This document shows positions 36,291-47,069 of a stretch of 64,000 nt of DNA, piece by piece. Under the pieces are notes generated by a model. The model did not search any database. It worked only from the letters and a program-made list of their open reading frames with translations, and was not told the DNA's origin. Source of the DNA: Amia ocellicauda (Eukaryota; Chordata; Actinopteri; Amiiformes; Amiidae); NCBI RefSeq assembly GCF_036373705.1, contig NC_089851.1, positions 52,282,812-52,346,811 of the forward strand. The letters run 5' to 3'. The position numbers were made by a program, and so were the translations under genes. Positions within the stretch are counted from its first letter, which is position 1. Every line of letters begins with the position of its first letter.

Positions 36291-36369
36291 GGTCTCTGGA
36301 ACTAAAAGGTCGGAAATTGGAAGAACTATTAATGACAAATGAATGACCGCTGATACAAGTAAATAGTGT

Positions 36370-36958
36370 TTCCTCAAATCTAAAGTGAGACCTTTTTGAA
36401 TGAATCTGTAATACATGCCCTAAACAGAATGAGAACATGGATCCATCATGCCTTGTTACCACTGTGCAGGCTGGTGGTGGTGGTGTAATGGTGTGGGGGA
36501 TGTTTTCTTGGCACACTTTATGCCCCTTAGTGCCAATTGGGCATCGTTTAAATGCCACGGCCTACCTGAGCATTGTTTCTGACCATGTCCATCCCTTTAT
36601 GACCACCATGTACCCATCCTCTGATGGCTACTTCCAGCAGGATAATGCACCATGTCACAAAGGTCGAATCATTTCAAATTGGTTTCTTGAACATGACAAT
36701 GAGTTCACTGTACTAAACTGGCCCCCACAGTCTCCAGATCTCAACCCAATAGAGCATCTTTGGGATGTGGTGGAACGGGAGCTTCGTGCCCTGGATGTGC
36801 ATCCCACAAATCTCCATCAATTGCAAGATGCTATCCTATCAATATGGGCCAACATTTCTAAAGAATGCTTTCAGCACCTTGTTGAATCAATGCCACGTAG
36901 AATTAAGGCAGTTCTGAAGGCAAAAGGGGGTCAAACACCAAGTGAAATCTATTAAAGT
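36370..36958 (+). mobile_element. Tc1/mariner transposase remnant (C-terminal two-thirds)
   Basis: An open frame of 172 codons from MDPSCLV (36,437) to a stop at 36,955 matches the catalytic C-terminal part of Tc1-like DDE transposases. Visible landmarks are GGGGVMVWGMFSW, the second catalytic Asp in QQDNAPCH, the Glu region SPDLNPIEHLWDVVE, and the family-typical end VESMPRRIKAVLKAKGG. The same frame continues a few codons upstream (NTCPKQNEN). The N-terminal helix-turn-helix domains and the first catalytic Asp are missing, and no terminal inverted repeats were found, so the copy is truncated and cannot move. The rest of the frame is uninterrupted, suggesting moderate age. Confidence 0.85.
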
Positions 36959-37480
36959 ATTGAAGTATCCCAATGTTTTAAGTTACACTTCATGTATACA
37001 TGTGTTTGGAAGTTTATCCAAATATATTCTACCAGTATATTTAGAATGCAACATTTTTGCAGTCTAATATATTCACAGTATACAATACATGCAATATGAG
37101 ATTGTTGTGTATTTAGCAGTATACTAAATGTATATTATAAGGGGACATATATGTATGCATTTTTATATATTTAGTATAAAATACATGTGTAGATGTTACA
37201 GTATATTTGCATATAATTATAGATATATTAAAAACAAGTTTACATATAATTCTGAATATACTTAAGTTATATTAAGCAATATTTGTATTGTATAATATAG
37301 TGTATTTGACCATATTTCTGTATCAAGTGACAGTGCAATTGATATTTAAAAGAATATTTTCACCATATATTATAAAATGGTATGCACATTTATAAAACAT
37401 ATTAATACATTAAAATACATTTCATATTTCAGAATAATATATATTTTTAAATATTTTATTTTTGTAAGGGTATCTTCCAT
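36959..37480. repeat. AT-rich simple-like sequence rich in TATATT motifs
   Basis: Degenerate repeats of AGTATATT and TATTTAGTAT recur through about 37,330, followed by plain AT-rich sequence. No gene is seen. Confidence 0.4.
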
Positions 37481-37482
37481 AA

Positions 37483-37671
37483 ATGCAGTTTTACCAAACA
37501 AAGGAAAACCAGGAAAGGTTGGTGGAGGAGATTATGCAGTTTTGGCAGCCCATTCTGAAACCCACTGCAGAATATATTCTGGCAGGAGGTCTGATTAAAA
37601 TACTGGAAAATCTTCAATCAAAGTCAAGAAATGTGTCAAAAGGCTTCCAGTTTCCTTTCCTGCCATGAGAA
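37483..37671 (+). CDS. Possible host terminal exon, unidentified
   Basis: A 61-codon frame in otherwise stop-rich AT DNA encodes a balanced, protein-like sequence with an amphipathic look (EEIMQFWQPILKP, EYILAGGLIKILENL) and ends at TGA. An AG that could be a splice acceptor (AAATGCAG) lies at its start, but the pyrimidine tract is interrupted. No family was recognised. It could be an exon of a host gene or a scrap of a decayed element. Confidence 0.25.
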
Positions 37672-37719
37672 GTATGCTGATTTCAGAACCTCTATGAAGT
37701 AGATTCCTTATTTTTCAAA

Positions 37720-38005
37720 AAATAAGTAATGGTTATTTTTTTCATTGTTTCCTCAATATATTAATAATAAACTGTTTTATTTTTTTCTGCAAAATAAGTA
37801 AAGTTTACTTATTTATTTCTGGTTCCTGTTTTTTTTTTTTTTAAATAAGTAATGGTTATTTATTTTTATCTTTATTGTTTATTACTTTTTCTGTGAATTC
37901 TGATTCTAGTAGTATGAAGAAATAAGTAATAGTTACTCATTCCTTATTTCTGTTTCCCTGTTTTTTCACAAAATAAGTAATGGTTATTTCAAAAATCCCT
38001 GTTTA
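37720..38005. repeat. Dispersed AAATAAGTAATGGTTATT motif cluster
   Basis: The motif AATAAGTAATGGTTATT or a close variant appears near 37,730, 37,790, 37,845, 37,920 and 37,975, separated by T-rich runs, and again in weaker form at 39,330-39,410. This is a degenerate tandem arrangement with a period of about 60-70 bp. No coding potential is seen. Confidence 0.45.
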
Positions 38006-38057
38006 CAAATGTAAGGACTTATAGGACAACAGCATTACATACAGATAGATAACATAC

Positions 38058-38685
38058 ATTAGTTATTATGGTAACAAGTGTCCATTATAAACAATCTATT
38101 AACAAATTATTGATTATGTTATTGTTATATGATTATTACAAATTATAAATATATTAGACATTTTTATTTAAACATTTTTGCTATACTATGTAGTTTGCAT
38201 GTTCTCCCCGTGTCCACGTGGGTTTCCTCCCACCGTCCAAAGACATGTGGGTTAGGTTAATTGGCTTCTCTAAATTGCCCTGTATGTGGGTGTGTCTGCG
38301 TGTGTGTGTGTGTGTGTGTGTGTTGCCCAGCGATGGACTGGGGTCCCGTCCTGGGTGTATTCCTGCCTTGTGCCCTTTGCCTGCCGGGATCAGTGCTCGG
38401 CGACCTTCGCCAGGATAACTGGTTTCAAAAATGGATGGATAATAGCAGCAATTAACTGGCATGGCAGTTAATGATAATAGATTGATATCGATGTGCAAAT
38501 GTCATGTTATTATACCCTTTATTAAATATGTTATTAAATACCTTAAAACATATTATAGCAAAAAAGTTTAAAAATGTCTAATATATTTATAATTTGTAAA
38601 ATTAATCATATAATAATAACATAACATGTTAATAGATTGTTTATAATGGACACTTAAAATAAAGCATTACCATTATTCTTAATAC
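38058..38685. mobile_element. Element with long inverted arms (non-autonomous DNA transposon-like)
   Basis: The arms 38,058-38,186 and 38,551-38,685 are inverted copies of each other: AGTGTCCATTATAAACAATC on the left is matched by its reverse complement on the right, and the similarity runs for about 130 bp with small indels. The core between the arms holds a fish-type GC-rich repeat and an AT-rich spacer. There is no transposase. Exact termini and target duplication could not be fixed, so the superfamily is left open. Confidence 0.6.
38187..38450 (+). repeat. Fish-type GC-rich interspersed repeat, 3' half
   Basis: Contains the familiar landmarks of a repeat family widespread in fish genomes: TGCATGTTCTCCCCGTGT, CCAAAGACATG, TAATTGGCTTCTCTAAATT, a (GT)n run at 38,298-38,322, GCCCAGCGATGGACTGG and the terminal AAATGGATGGAT. 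It lies between the inverted arms of the element at 38,058-38,685, so it either inserted into it or is part of its core. A 5' half of the same family is at 42,466. Confidence 0.7.
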
Positions 38686-38869
38686 ATGGATACAAGATAA
38701 TCAACAACATGGGAGGGCTTGAGAATCTGCTATGGCTTTGTGCAAGGAAATTTGGCACTGAATAAATGTTGGCTACAGCAAACATGCGCTGCTGTACAGG
38801 CTGACAGAGACACTGTGATGCATTTCTTCAATGAGTGATGCTTACTTAATCTTTATTTCCATTTCCCAG

Positions 38870-39255
38870 TTTAAGGACACTTATCTCTACAGCATTACTT
38901 CAGTAGTTCACGCAGCCCCCTATAGAAGTCAGCGGAAGATGTAGTGATTGAAGTAATGGAGGTATCTTGGCCTGTACACACTTGGCAGAGGGAACGACAG
39001 CCTGGCCATGGAACACCTACCCCCAGCCCCATCTTGAGATTAGCGAGAGGCAGCAGTGATGCAGCGCTATGGAGCCTACAGCGCAGGGAAGGGACTTAAT
39101 GCGTGGTATCTCTGATGTAGTGCTTGTGTGTTTTTCAGGTCTTTTCTATAATGTGCTTTCTGTATTGTCATAAACCCCTGGCACTTTTTGTCACTGTTAC
39201 TCTATATTGTTTTGCATTACATTCATAAAGAAAATAAAACGAAAAATCTCTAATA
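38870..39255 (+). other. Possible 3'-terminal exon or UTR
   Basis: A strong acceptor-like sequence (CTTTATTTCCATTTCCCAG, ending at 38,869) is followed by GC-balanced sequence unlike the AT-rich surroundings, and by AATAAA at 39,233-39,238. An in-frame stop follows 24 codons after the acceptor in one frame. No protein family was recognised. It may be a UTR or non-coding RNA exon, or chance. Confidence 0.25.
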
Positions 39256-39429
39256 GTGTGTGTCTCAATGGTTGTGTTTGTTCATACATCGATAAAAAAC
39301 GTTTGGAAATACTATGAAAAGTAAAATGTAGATAACAAATAAGTAATCATAAGTTATTTCTGTGTCCTATTCTGTAAAAAATAAGAAATGATTAGTCCTA
39401 CTTATTAAGTGGTCACTGAACAGTGTGCT

Positions 39430-39727
39430 CTCTGTCAAAAGCCAGCTTTTGGGCTCCTCTGCACAAGAGGGCTTTTGACCTCAGATGCTGTTGCCTGTGC
39501 AGCTGAAGGGAAATCAGACTGTCATCTGTGTGTTTTTCTATAAAACAAATGTGTATTATGCAAGTTTGTTGTGGTTGTTGAGGAGGAGGAGGAGGAGGAC
39601 GACATGTAGTGTGTTGTTGAGGAGGAGAACTTTGTGAAGCCACTTGTTCAGTTGGCCCGTTGGTCTAGGAGTATGATTCTCACTTAGTGTGCGAGAGGTC
39701 CTGTGTTCAACTCCTGAACGAGCCCTA
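39430..39727 (+). repeat. Inverted, rearranged relic of the array unit
   Basis: Read on the plus strand this matches the minus-strand order of the array unit: the CTCCTCTGCACAAG block, AAATCAGACTGTCATCTG, the GAGGAGGAGG tract and ACATGTAGTGTGTTGTTG. It then jumps, without the roughly 290-bp shared part, to a tRNA-Pro-like copy. Many substitutions separate it from the array. It shows that units have been dispersed and inverted outside the array. Confidence 0.85.
39654..39725 (+). pseudogene. tRNA-Pro-like pseudogene in the relic unit
   Basis: A 72-bp tRNA-Pro relative. The anticodon loop reads TTAGTGT (would be AGT), the anticodon stem has an A.C mismatch, the acceptor has C4 opposite A and the T-stem is poorly paired. 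U33 is retained, so it does not descend from the present B family. Confidence 0.8.
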
Positions 39728-39849
39728 GGGCATGAAGCCGTCTGGTTTCGTGGCTGGTGACGGTAGTCTTCTTGGGGTTGCTTTCCTCTACCTGCTTTCG
39801 CATTATTGTTGATCTGCACTGTGAAGTGCTGTTAAATGAGTTTTGAATC

Positions 39850-41285
39850 ATTTGGCTGAATCTGAGCAGATAACATAGCCCTAAACATTTCAGAATTCAT
39901 CCTGCTGCTTTTGTCAAAAGTCAACCAGTTCTCTTGACAGCCATACATGCCCTTACCATAACACTACCTTCACCATGTTTCACAGATGAGGTGGTATGCT
40001 TCAGATCATGAGCAGTTCCTTCCCTTCTCCATACTCTTCTCTTCCCATCATTCTGGTACAAGTTGATCTTTGTCTCATCTGTACATAAGATGTTGTTCCA
40101 GAACTGTACAGGGTTCTTTAGATGTTTTTTGCCAAACTCTAATATGGTCTTCCCATTTCCTGTTTAAATACAGAGGGTTTACCACAAGATGTACTCTGGT
40201 GAAGTGTTCTCTTGATTGTTGACATTGACACAGATACGCCTACCTCCTGGAGGGTATTCTTGATCTAGCCAACTGTTGTGAAGGGGTTTTCCTCACCAGG
40301 GAAAAAATTCTGTCATCCACCACAGTTGTTTTCCGTGGTGTTCCTGGCCTTTTGGTGTTCCTGCGCTCACCAGTACGTTCTTATTAGTGGATTTGGCCAC
40401 ACCTAATGTTTTTGCTCTCTGATTGGTTTGTTTTGATATCTAAGGCAAAACACCCCAAGAACAAGCAGGATCTAAAGACAGCTGTAGTGCAGGCCTGGCA
40501 TAGCATCACCAGGGAAGAAACCCAGCATCTGGTGATGTCTATGGGTTCCAGACTTCAGGCAGTCATTGACTGCAAAGGATTTGCAACTGATAGGGAGAAA
40601 TTTTACTCCCTCAATAAACAGGCGGACAAGGAATACTCAGGACCCGATTTAACTGAAATAATACCAAAATAGTTTATTCAGCTACAACTAAGTGCTCTGG
40701 AGATGGTCAGTCAGCAAGACACATCTAAGGTTTTTCTAAAGAACATGCTATCATATACAAGATGACTCCCTTTGGTTGCTGGGCAACTGGATGACGTCAA
40801 TGATGTACCCCAAACTTGATCACAGACTTCTCCTTTGTCTTCTGTTTTCTCTATAGCCTTGGATGAAAATGTTTTTCTAAAAATCAGCTACACAGAACTA
40901 CTGCACCTGTCCTCTGCGGAGCAATACACAAAGCTTAAATTCATACATGGGTTACACAATCTTACTGCAACAATGGTGCAAATATATTTGGCATTCGGAC
41001 AGGCCACTGTCCCGCATCACAACCAAGTATTGAAACTCACAATTTAATTAATGATTATGTTAGTTTGTCCAAATACTTTTGAGCCCCTAAAATTGGGGGG
41101 ACCACATAAAAATTGGTTTAATTCCTACACCATTCACCCGATTTGGATGTAACTACCCTCCAATTAAAGATGAAAGTCTACACTTAAAGCACATCTTGAT
41201 TGTTTCCTTTCCAATCCATTGTGATGGTGTACAGAGCCAAATTGACAATTGGGTCTGTCCAAATATTTATGGACCGGACTGTATA
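39850..41285 (-). mobile_element. Tc1/mariner remnant, interrupted
   Basis: On the minus strand, 39,890-40,435 corresponds to the middle and N-terminal part of a Tc1 transposase gene: the landmarks VVDDRIFSLVRKTPF, VSMSTIKRTLHQS and WTDET-like ACAGATGAGACAAAG lie in decayed, frame-broken sequence. Its 5' terminal region is at 41,043-41,285, ending in TATTTATGGACCGGACTGTA. Between them lies 40,440-41,040, which includes a plus-strand Tc1-like C-terminal piece. The element is therefore split and inactive. Confidence 0.75.
40406..40672 (+). mobile_element. Tc1-like transposase C-terminal piece
   Basis: The frame contains SITREETQHLVMSMGSRLQAVIDCKGFAT, the typical C-terminus of fish Tc1-like transposases, in the orientation opposite to the surrounding Tc1 remnant. 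It is either a nested second copy or an inverted piece of the same element. The codons after KGFAT are read-through into non-family sequence. Confidence 0.7.
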
Positions 41286-41287
41286 CC

Positions 41288-41751
41288 TGTAACGAAGGAC
41301 TGCCATGGCGGGGAACCCAGGTGCGGAGTGAGAGGTGGTCAGAAACAGGCTGTGGTCAATGCCGGCAAACCGTAATGTCCAGGGAAATCCACAAGTCCTG
41401 GTCGATAAGACAAGCAGGGGGTCAATGATCAGGCAAACAGGCTGGTAGGGAGAATACGGGAATTGGTGGAGGAACACGTGGAGGATGTAAACAATCAATA
41501 ACAAAAGGATACAAGACTTAGCAGTGAATTAAAGTCACAGAGGGGTTTATATGTGTAGCAGAGAGGAGCAGAGGACGGTGAAGGAGGGTGCTGGTCCAAT
41601 GGGAGTTCGAGGATGATAGAACAAGTGCACATGGTGCCGAGGAATGTTAAGTGGCTGATTGCTGGGGAATGTGAGGGTTTAGAATTCCGGTGATGCTGAC
41701 CTCTGCAGGGGAGCTTGTGAATTGCGGGATGTGTGGGATACAACAGTGACA
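41288..41751. mobile_element. Probable solo LTR with 5-bp target duplication
   Basis: A 464-bp segment begins TGTAACG and ends GTGACA, that is TG...CA, and is flanked by ATACC on both sides (41,283-41,287 and 41,752-41,756). Size, termini and a 5-bp duplication fit a solo LTR left by recombination. It contains no coding sequence. It sits directly beside the end of the Tc1 remnant. The LTR family could not be assigned. The perfect duplication suggests moderate age. Confidence 0.6.
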
Positions 41752-41888
41752 ATACCACTTGTTATTGTGTGTTTGAGTTTACTTGCATGGATTGTCTATT
41801 CATGTCAATATTAAAATTCCAAAGCATAACATTTATTCACAACATGCTTTAGTGTTAAATGTTTGATATGGCAGCACATATAAAGGTG

Positions 41889-42466
41889 TATACAGCTCTG
41901 GAAAAAATTAAGAGACCAGTGCACAATTATCAGTTTCTCTGGTTTTACTATTTATAGGTATATGTTTTGGTAAAATGAACATTTTTGTTTTATTCTATAA
42001 ACTGCTGAAAACATTTTTCCCAAATTCCAAATAAAAATATTGTCATTTAGAGCATTTATTTGCAGAAATGTACAACTGGACAAAATTACAAAAAAGATGC
42101 AGTGTTGTCAGACCTCAAATAATGCAAAGAAAATAAGTTCATATTAATTTTTAAACAACATAATACTAATGTTTTAACTTACAAAGTGTTCAGAAATTAA
42201 TATTTGGTGATTTTCAATCAAAGCATTCATGCGTCTTGGCATGCTCTCCACCAGTCTTTCACATCGCTGTTGGGTGACTTTATGCCACTCCTGGCGCACA
42301 AATTCAAGCAACTCGGCTTTGATTGATGGCTTGTGACCATCCATCTTCCATCCATCACATTCCAGAGGTTTTCAATGGGGTTCAGGTCTGGAGATTGGGC
42401 TGGCCATAACAGGGTCTTGATCTGGTGGTCCTCCATCCACACCTTGATTGACCTGGCAGTGTGGTG
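41889..42466 (-). mobile_element. Tc1-like element, 3' part
   Basis: Starts with TATACAGCTCTGGAAAAAAT and continues with AAATATTGTCATTTAGAGCA and CAGACCTCAAATAATGCAAA, landmarks of a Tc1 family common in fish, then the minus-strand transposase C-terminus with TARSIKVWMEDHQIK and WPAQSPDLNPIENLWNVM. The catalytic Glu is present; the frame is disturbed after DGRW. The element stops at about 42,466, where a different repeat begins, so its 5' two-thirds are absent. Confidence 0.85.
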
Positions 42467-42605
42467 GCATGGTGGTTAGCACTGCTGCCTCACCGGTACA
42501 GGGGTCTGGGGTTTGAGTCCTGGCTTGGGGGCTTGTCTGTGTGGAGTTCACATGATCTACCTCTGTCTGTGTGGGTTTCCTATGGGCACTTCAGTTACCA
42601 GTTCT
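42466..42605 (+). repeat. Fish-type GC-rich interspersed repeat, 5' half
   Basis: Begins TGGTGGCATGGTGGTTAGCA and has the tRNA-like B-box region GGGGTTTGAGTCCTGG followed by TCTGTGTGGAGTTCACATG. This is the 5' part of the same family whose 3' part is at 38,187. The join with the Tc1 remnant is sharp. Confidence 0.65.
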
Positions 42606-42779
42606 GTGAGAAGAGTGCAAATCTAAACAAACAAGAAGGTTCTTGAGTTTCAACTTCACTGCTGCAACTGGTCTGTAATTCTGTGAGGCAAGAATGATAA
42701 AAAAAAAATCTGTAACCTTTGTAAGGTATGCATATTCCATGTTTTTACTGGTAATGGATTTTATGTAATTACAGTCACT

Positions 42780-43245
42780 GACTCCCTCAGCTGTGCTTGG
42801 GTGGCCTTCTTCTCCTCAGTCCTCATCCTCCTCAATCTCTCTGCAGAATTTGACACTGTCGATCACTCCATCCTCCTCTCCTGCCTCGCTGACCTTGGAA
42901 TCTCTGAACTGCTCTCACCTGGTTCTACTCCTACCTCAGCGACGGGACCTACCAAGTGACATGGCGAGGTTCCTCATCCACGCCCCAACCTCTCCTCACA
43001 GGTGTAACCCAAGGCTCCATTCTGGGTCCCCTCTTGTCCTCTCTCTACACTCACTCCCTGGGCCCCCTCATTGCATCCCATGGTTTCTCTTACCATTTTT
43101 ACACAGATGATGCCCAGATCTTCCTGTCTTTTCCCTCCTCCGACATTCTCATCCCCTCTTGCATCTCTTCCTGCTTGTCTGCTATCTCTGCCTGGATGCA
43201 CTCACACCACCTCAAGCTCAACCTCTCCAAATCTTTTTTACATTC
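42780..43245 (+). mobile_element. LINE reverse-transcriptase fragment (L2/CR1-like)
   Basis: Pieces of an RT domain appear in order across frames: LSAEFDTVDHSILLSCLADL, then GVTQGSILGPLL and SLGPLIASHGFSYHFYTDDA (the YADD active-site region), then CLSAISAWM.HHLKLNLSKS. Frame changes occur near 42,900 and 43,070, and TDD replaces the usual ADD. It is a short, old, dead fragment without ends. Confidence 0.8.
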
Positions 43246-43339
43246 CGTTAATTCCTTTAGAAATCAGGATAAATTGGGTAAAACCAGAAAAGCATCTAAT
43301 TAATTCTCATTCAGGAGTCAACATAAAAAACAGAAAAGA

Positions 43340-43512
43340 AACAGAAAACCATCCTGAGGTTCTGTGACACCGAAGAAGGTTTCCTACTGTTCACAGAGAA
43401 AGGGGAGCAATTGCTTGCCCCAGTGGAGGACCTTCTACGGCAGATGGGATTGAAGACTGTGGAGGAGATCGAACAGCTTCTCCCTGTAGTAGCAGACATA
43501 ACTATCCAAAGT
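43340..43512 (+). CDS. Possible isolated host exon, unidentified
   Basis: An open stretch of about 55 codons encodes a well-balanced acidic peptide (RFCDTEEGFLLFTEKGEQ, PVEDLLRQMG, VEEIEQLLPVVAD) and runs to a GT at CCAAAGTAAA that could be a donor. Base composition is clearly more coding-like than its AT-rich surroundings. The acceptor side is poor (purine-rich). No family was recognised, and it could equally be a retained piece of an element. Confidence 0.3.
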
Positions 43513-44388
43513 AAAAAAAAAATGCAATCAATCTATTGCAATTAGCAATGAGGAGTAGCATTTAGTGCTATTGTTTGGCTCCAAACCAGAAGCCTATTGG
43601 ATGATGTGTTATTTTAAATAAGTATGTATAATATAAAAATAGTAACAGACTGATTTGTTTTTTTGTATACACGTATTTTACTGTTTTAGTTTTTAATTTA
43701 CTTTTTTTTAATTAAGTTAATTACATGCAATTAAATGTGTGTGTATATATATGTTTCCAATTTTGTTTACTTTTTAACAAAATTAAAGTGTTCCGAAGCC
43801 CAACCCTGCAGCAACACCAGTCTATCACAAGGCAACTCTAATTATCTCTAATTAAGGACACAAGTCTAACACAGGGTAACTCTAATTCTAATGTTTGTTA
43901 TATTTCTTTTTGATAATTTTCAAGATAAGAAAATGTACAAACAAATGATATATGCCAATATTCAGTAAATAATTATCCATTAAGTTTAATCTGAGGATTT
44001 TTACAGCTTTTCTTCTACCCCCAAAATTCCAACTCCTGTTACAACTTTGGTAGAAACATAGTATACATACCAGCCAATTAATTCCCTATATTATCCTTAT
44101 CTAATAGCCTTAGCTTATTTTCCTTAAACACCTTTTTCAAATCGTTTAACGTTTCGATTATTTTCAAAAACTACTACTAGTAGCTTACTACTGTTAACAA
44201 TAACTTACATGTACTTATAGTAACTTACATACTGTAGCATTGGGGGGGCATTTTATTGGTTATTATGAATTATTATTTATTATTTTGTTTTGTAAGGATA
44301 AGGGTGTCTGCCAAGAGATAAATAATAATAATAATTTAATTATTGAAACAGCGATACACAGCAGACCGACACTGTACACACTGCCGGT
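43513..44388. other. AT-rich non-coding stretch
   Basis: Nothing recognisable was seen except duplicated wording around 43,815-43,885 (ACACCAGTCTATCACAAGGC and ACAAGTCTAACACAGGGT, each followed by AACTCTAATT), a small degenerate direct repeat. Confidence 0.4.
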
Positions 44389-44472
44389 TTTTCTGCCGCT
44401 CACGCTTGGCTGCCTGAAGAGCTGGAGTCTCTGGCCTGCGCCCCCTCCTCCCCTGTCTGCTGGCCAGGAGCC
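44389..44472 (+). other. Possible short exon with consensus donor
   Basis: GC-rich island in AT-rich DNA ending at GGAGCC followed by GTAAGTGT, a consensus 5' splice site. No family and no acceptor were recognised. It could be an untranslated first exon. Confidence 0.15.
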
Positions 44473-46340
44473 GTAAGTGTCCATCCTCATTTCTGATGCC
44501 AATGTAGTATTTTCAGCGGGGGAAAACAAGTAGCCCACAAATCGTTTGCTTACTTGCTGCTAGATTTATTGAAGAAAAAAACTAAAAAAACTAAGAAAAA
44601 ACTAAGCGCCTCTTGCCCAGAAGAAGTTCACACAGTTCCAGGTGTTGCTCCACACACGTGGTCACCAACTCTAAAACCCCTGCACACACCCTAATAAACC
44701 CCAGCTACCTTACCTAAATTAGCATAACACATTTTTAAATAAATTAAACTGAGCACTTTATATCCGTTGTTACACATACATAGTATTAATAATTATACTG
44801 TTCTTACCATATGTAAATCCTGCAATAAATCATTCCCCAGCGTGAAGTAATTTTCACAAAACGAAATCCAAATATAAATTTTTGCTAGTCTTTAGATGTG
44901 CCCAGCAAATGTAGTCTGTAACTCTAAGTTAAAACTTTAATAACACTCATGTATTACAATCAAACTTGAAAAATAGGGCATCCAAAACAGGAATGTCACA
45001 AAATGTTGTATCACTATATTAAAATAATATCATATGAAAGCTGTTGGGACTGAGGGACGGAAGCTCAGTTCGTTAGCTTTGCCCCTCATATTAGGAATTG
45101 GGGGTGCACAAAATGTACTAATTTATGTTTAATCTTAATTGTAAACTACTGTAAATAAATGAATAAACATATCAAGATGGCTTCCTTTGATCTACTGGCA
45201 GAGGTCTGGTCTCATAGTTCTCAAAGCAACTGTTGATCAATAATGATGAGGTGACCTCTCCAGCCACAGATTAGCCACAGAAATCTTGAAGGAGATGCTG
45301 GGAGTGTCAGAACAGCCTTGCTAAAATTTGCTTGCTTGACAATTAATACAATTGGCTCTGTTGACATGTTTTTCAATCATTAATATAAAACATTATACAG
45401 TTTATACAAAACATTAATAGCGGCTCTTCAAAAAGTTTTACATTTATATTTATAAATGTTATTTTGTATACTGGTAAGTTAGCCTTGATTGGTCTTTGTT
45501 CACATATTTTTCTTTTTAAGCTGTCAAAAGCAAAATATTCCATACCTCTGTTTTGGATAGCGTACAGTTGCTAATAATAATACAAACCATACATTTCATT
45601 ACAATAACACACACACATATATATTAAGGCTGTCAGTCCATTCAAATATTTGATCGGTTAATCAATGGGCAATTGCTGATTAATCGGGCTCTTATTAAAA
45701 TAAAAACAACGCTGTAACATTAATGGTAAAATATATATATATAGGAATATATATTTAAAAAACACCAAATCATTATAATAAGCAAACTAAATTATAATTG
45801 CTACAGCAAATGGGTGCTCACAAATTATACTGTAAACTACACTGCTCTTGTAAGAAAAGCATTGCATGCAAATGAAACAGAAAACCTTTCCTTGTCTTCA
45901 ATATTTCCTTACAAATCGAGTTTGAATCCAAAGTTTAGTTTCCCATTAGCGGCTTGTGACCCTGTAGTTTGTGTGCTGATACTGTACACGTGATGTGATC
46001 TTTTGCATGATATGCCTTTATAATTTAACTCTAGAAGTGCACGGCTGGTCAGTTTGACTGATTTAATTTGAATTACTATGTGTTCCTGAATACACTATGG
46101 ATACCAATTCCTGACTTTTCCTAAATATATGTATTAAATATGCCTACAGCATTTTAGCTGCATAAACGCAAATAAAGTTTTTTATTTGATCATTATTATA
46201 CTATAGTTTTGGCTCTTGTAGGTAGTTTGAAATGTCGGTGCTTCTAGTGTGTACTGTATAATAGCCAGTCATTATAATAGACATTTTTAATTTGTTTAAA
46301 TCTGCTTGATATATGATCTTTTAAGAACTATACTGTGATG

Positions 46341-46342
<2 letters not shown>

Positions 46343-46398
<56 letters not shown>
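46343..46398. repeat. (AT)n microsatellite
   Basis: 28 uninterrupted AT dinucleotides. Confidence 0.98.
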
Positions 46399-46399
<1 letters not shown>

Positions 46400-47069
46400 T
46401 GTGTCATTTATGTTGTTGTAACTTACCATTACATATAGTGTGCCTTCCAGATGTATGCATACCCCTGATTCAATGTAACAAAAATAGTTTTAGCAAAGAA
46501 AAGAGAACAATGATGTTTTTTGTTTGTTTTTGTTTTGTTTAAATACATGCACACATGAAACAATGTAGGACTATCAGTGTTAGATATCGCAAAAATATTA
46601 AAGTACAAGTTTTGAACAAATATGCAAATATGTTTTTGCGAAGTACAGTACTGAAACTAGTATTGCTTTCATTAATTTCTGCAACAAATGCTGAGTGTAC
46701 ACTTGCATAGATGTGAGTGAAGCCATCTTCTTTTTGCCAATGTACAGCATGGCAGAAGCTGCCATAACTAAATATTCCTATACATATTTACACTCTTGAT
46801 CTTGCTTTTCTCTTTCAAAACTCAAAACTTCACCATGTAGTCTCGCTCCTAAACACCCTTTATATAGCATGCAATTGCATCACGATTTAATCTGTATTCA
46901 CCTGATTAAATCATGCAATTTCATGCATTCGGATTTCATGAAATCCAACGAAATTGAACACATTCGGATTCCATAGAAATTTCATAGTGTATCACAAAGC
47001 TCTTTACAAGAAAATATAGTTAATTAAATATTAAAACTACAATTAAGATAGACAATAAAACAATACAAT

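Noticed and set aside
38181-38498. Frames on both strands around the (GT)n run
   Set aside because: They lie in a fish-type GC-rich interspersed repeat; the Cys/Val and Thr/His runs reflect the dinucleotide repeat.
44240-44538. Frames of 78 and 91 codons
   Set aside because: They overlap on opposite strands, start in AT-rich repeats and show no family resemblance. Only the GC-rich island with a donor-like site was kept, at low confidence.
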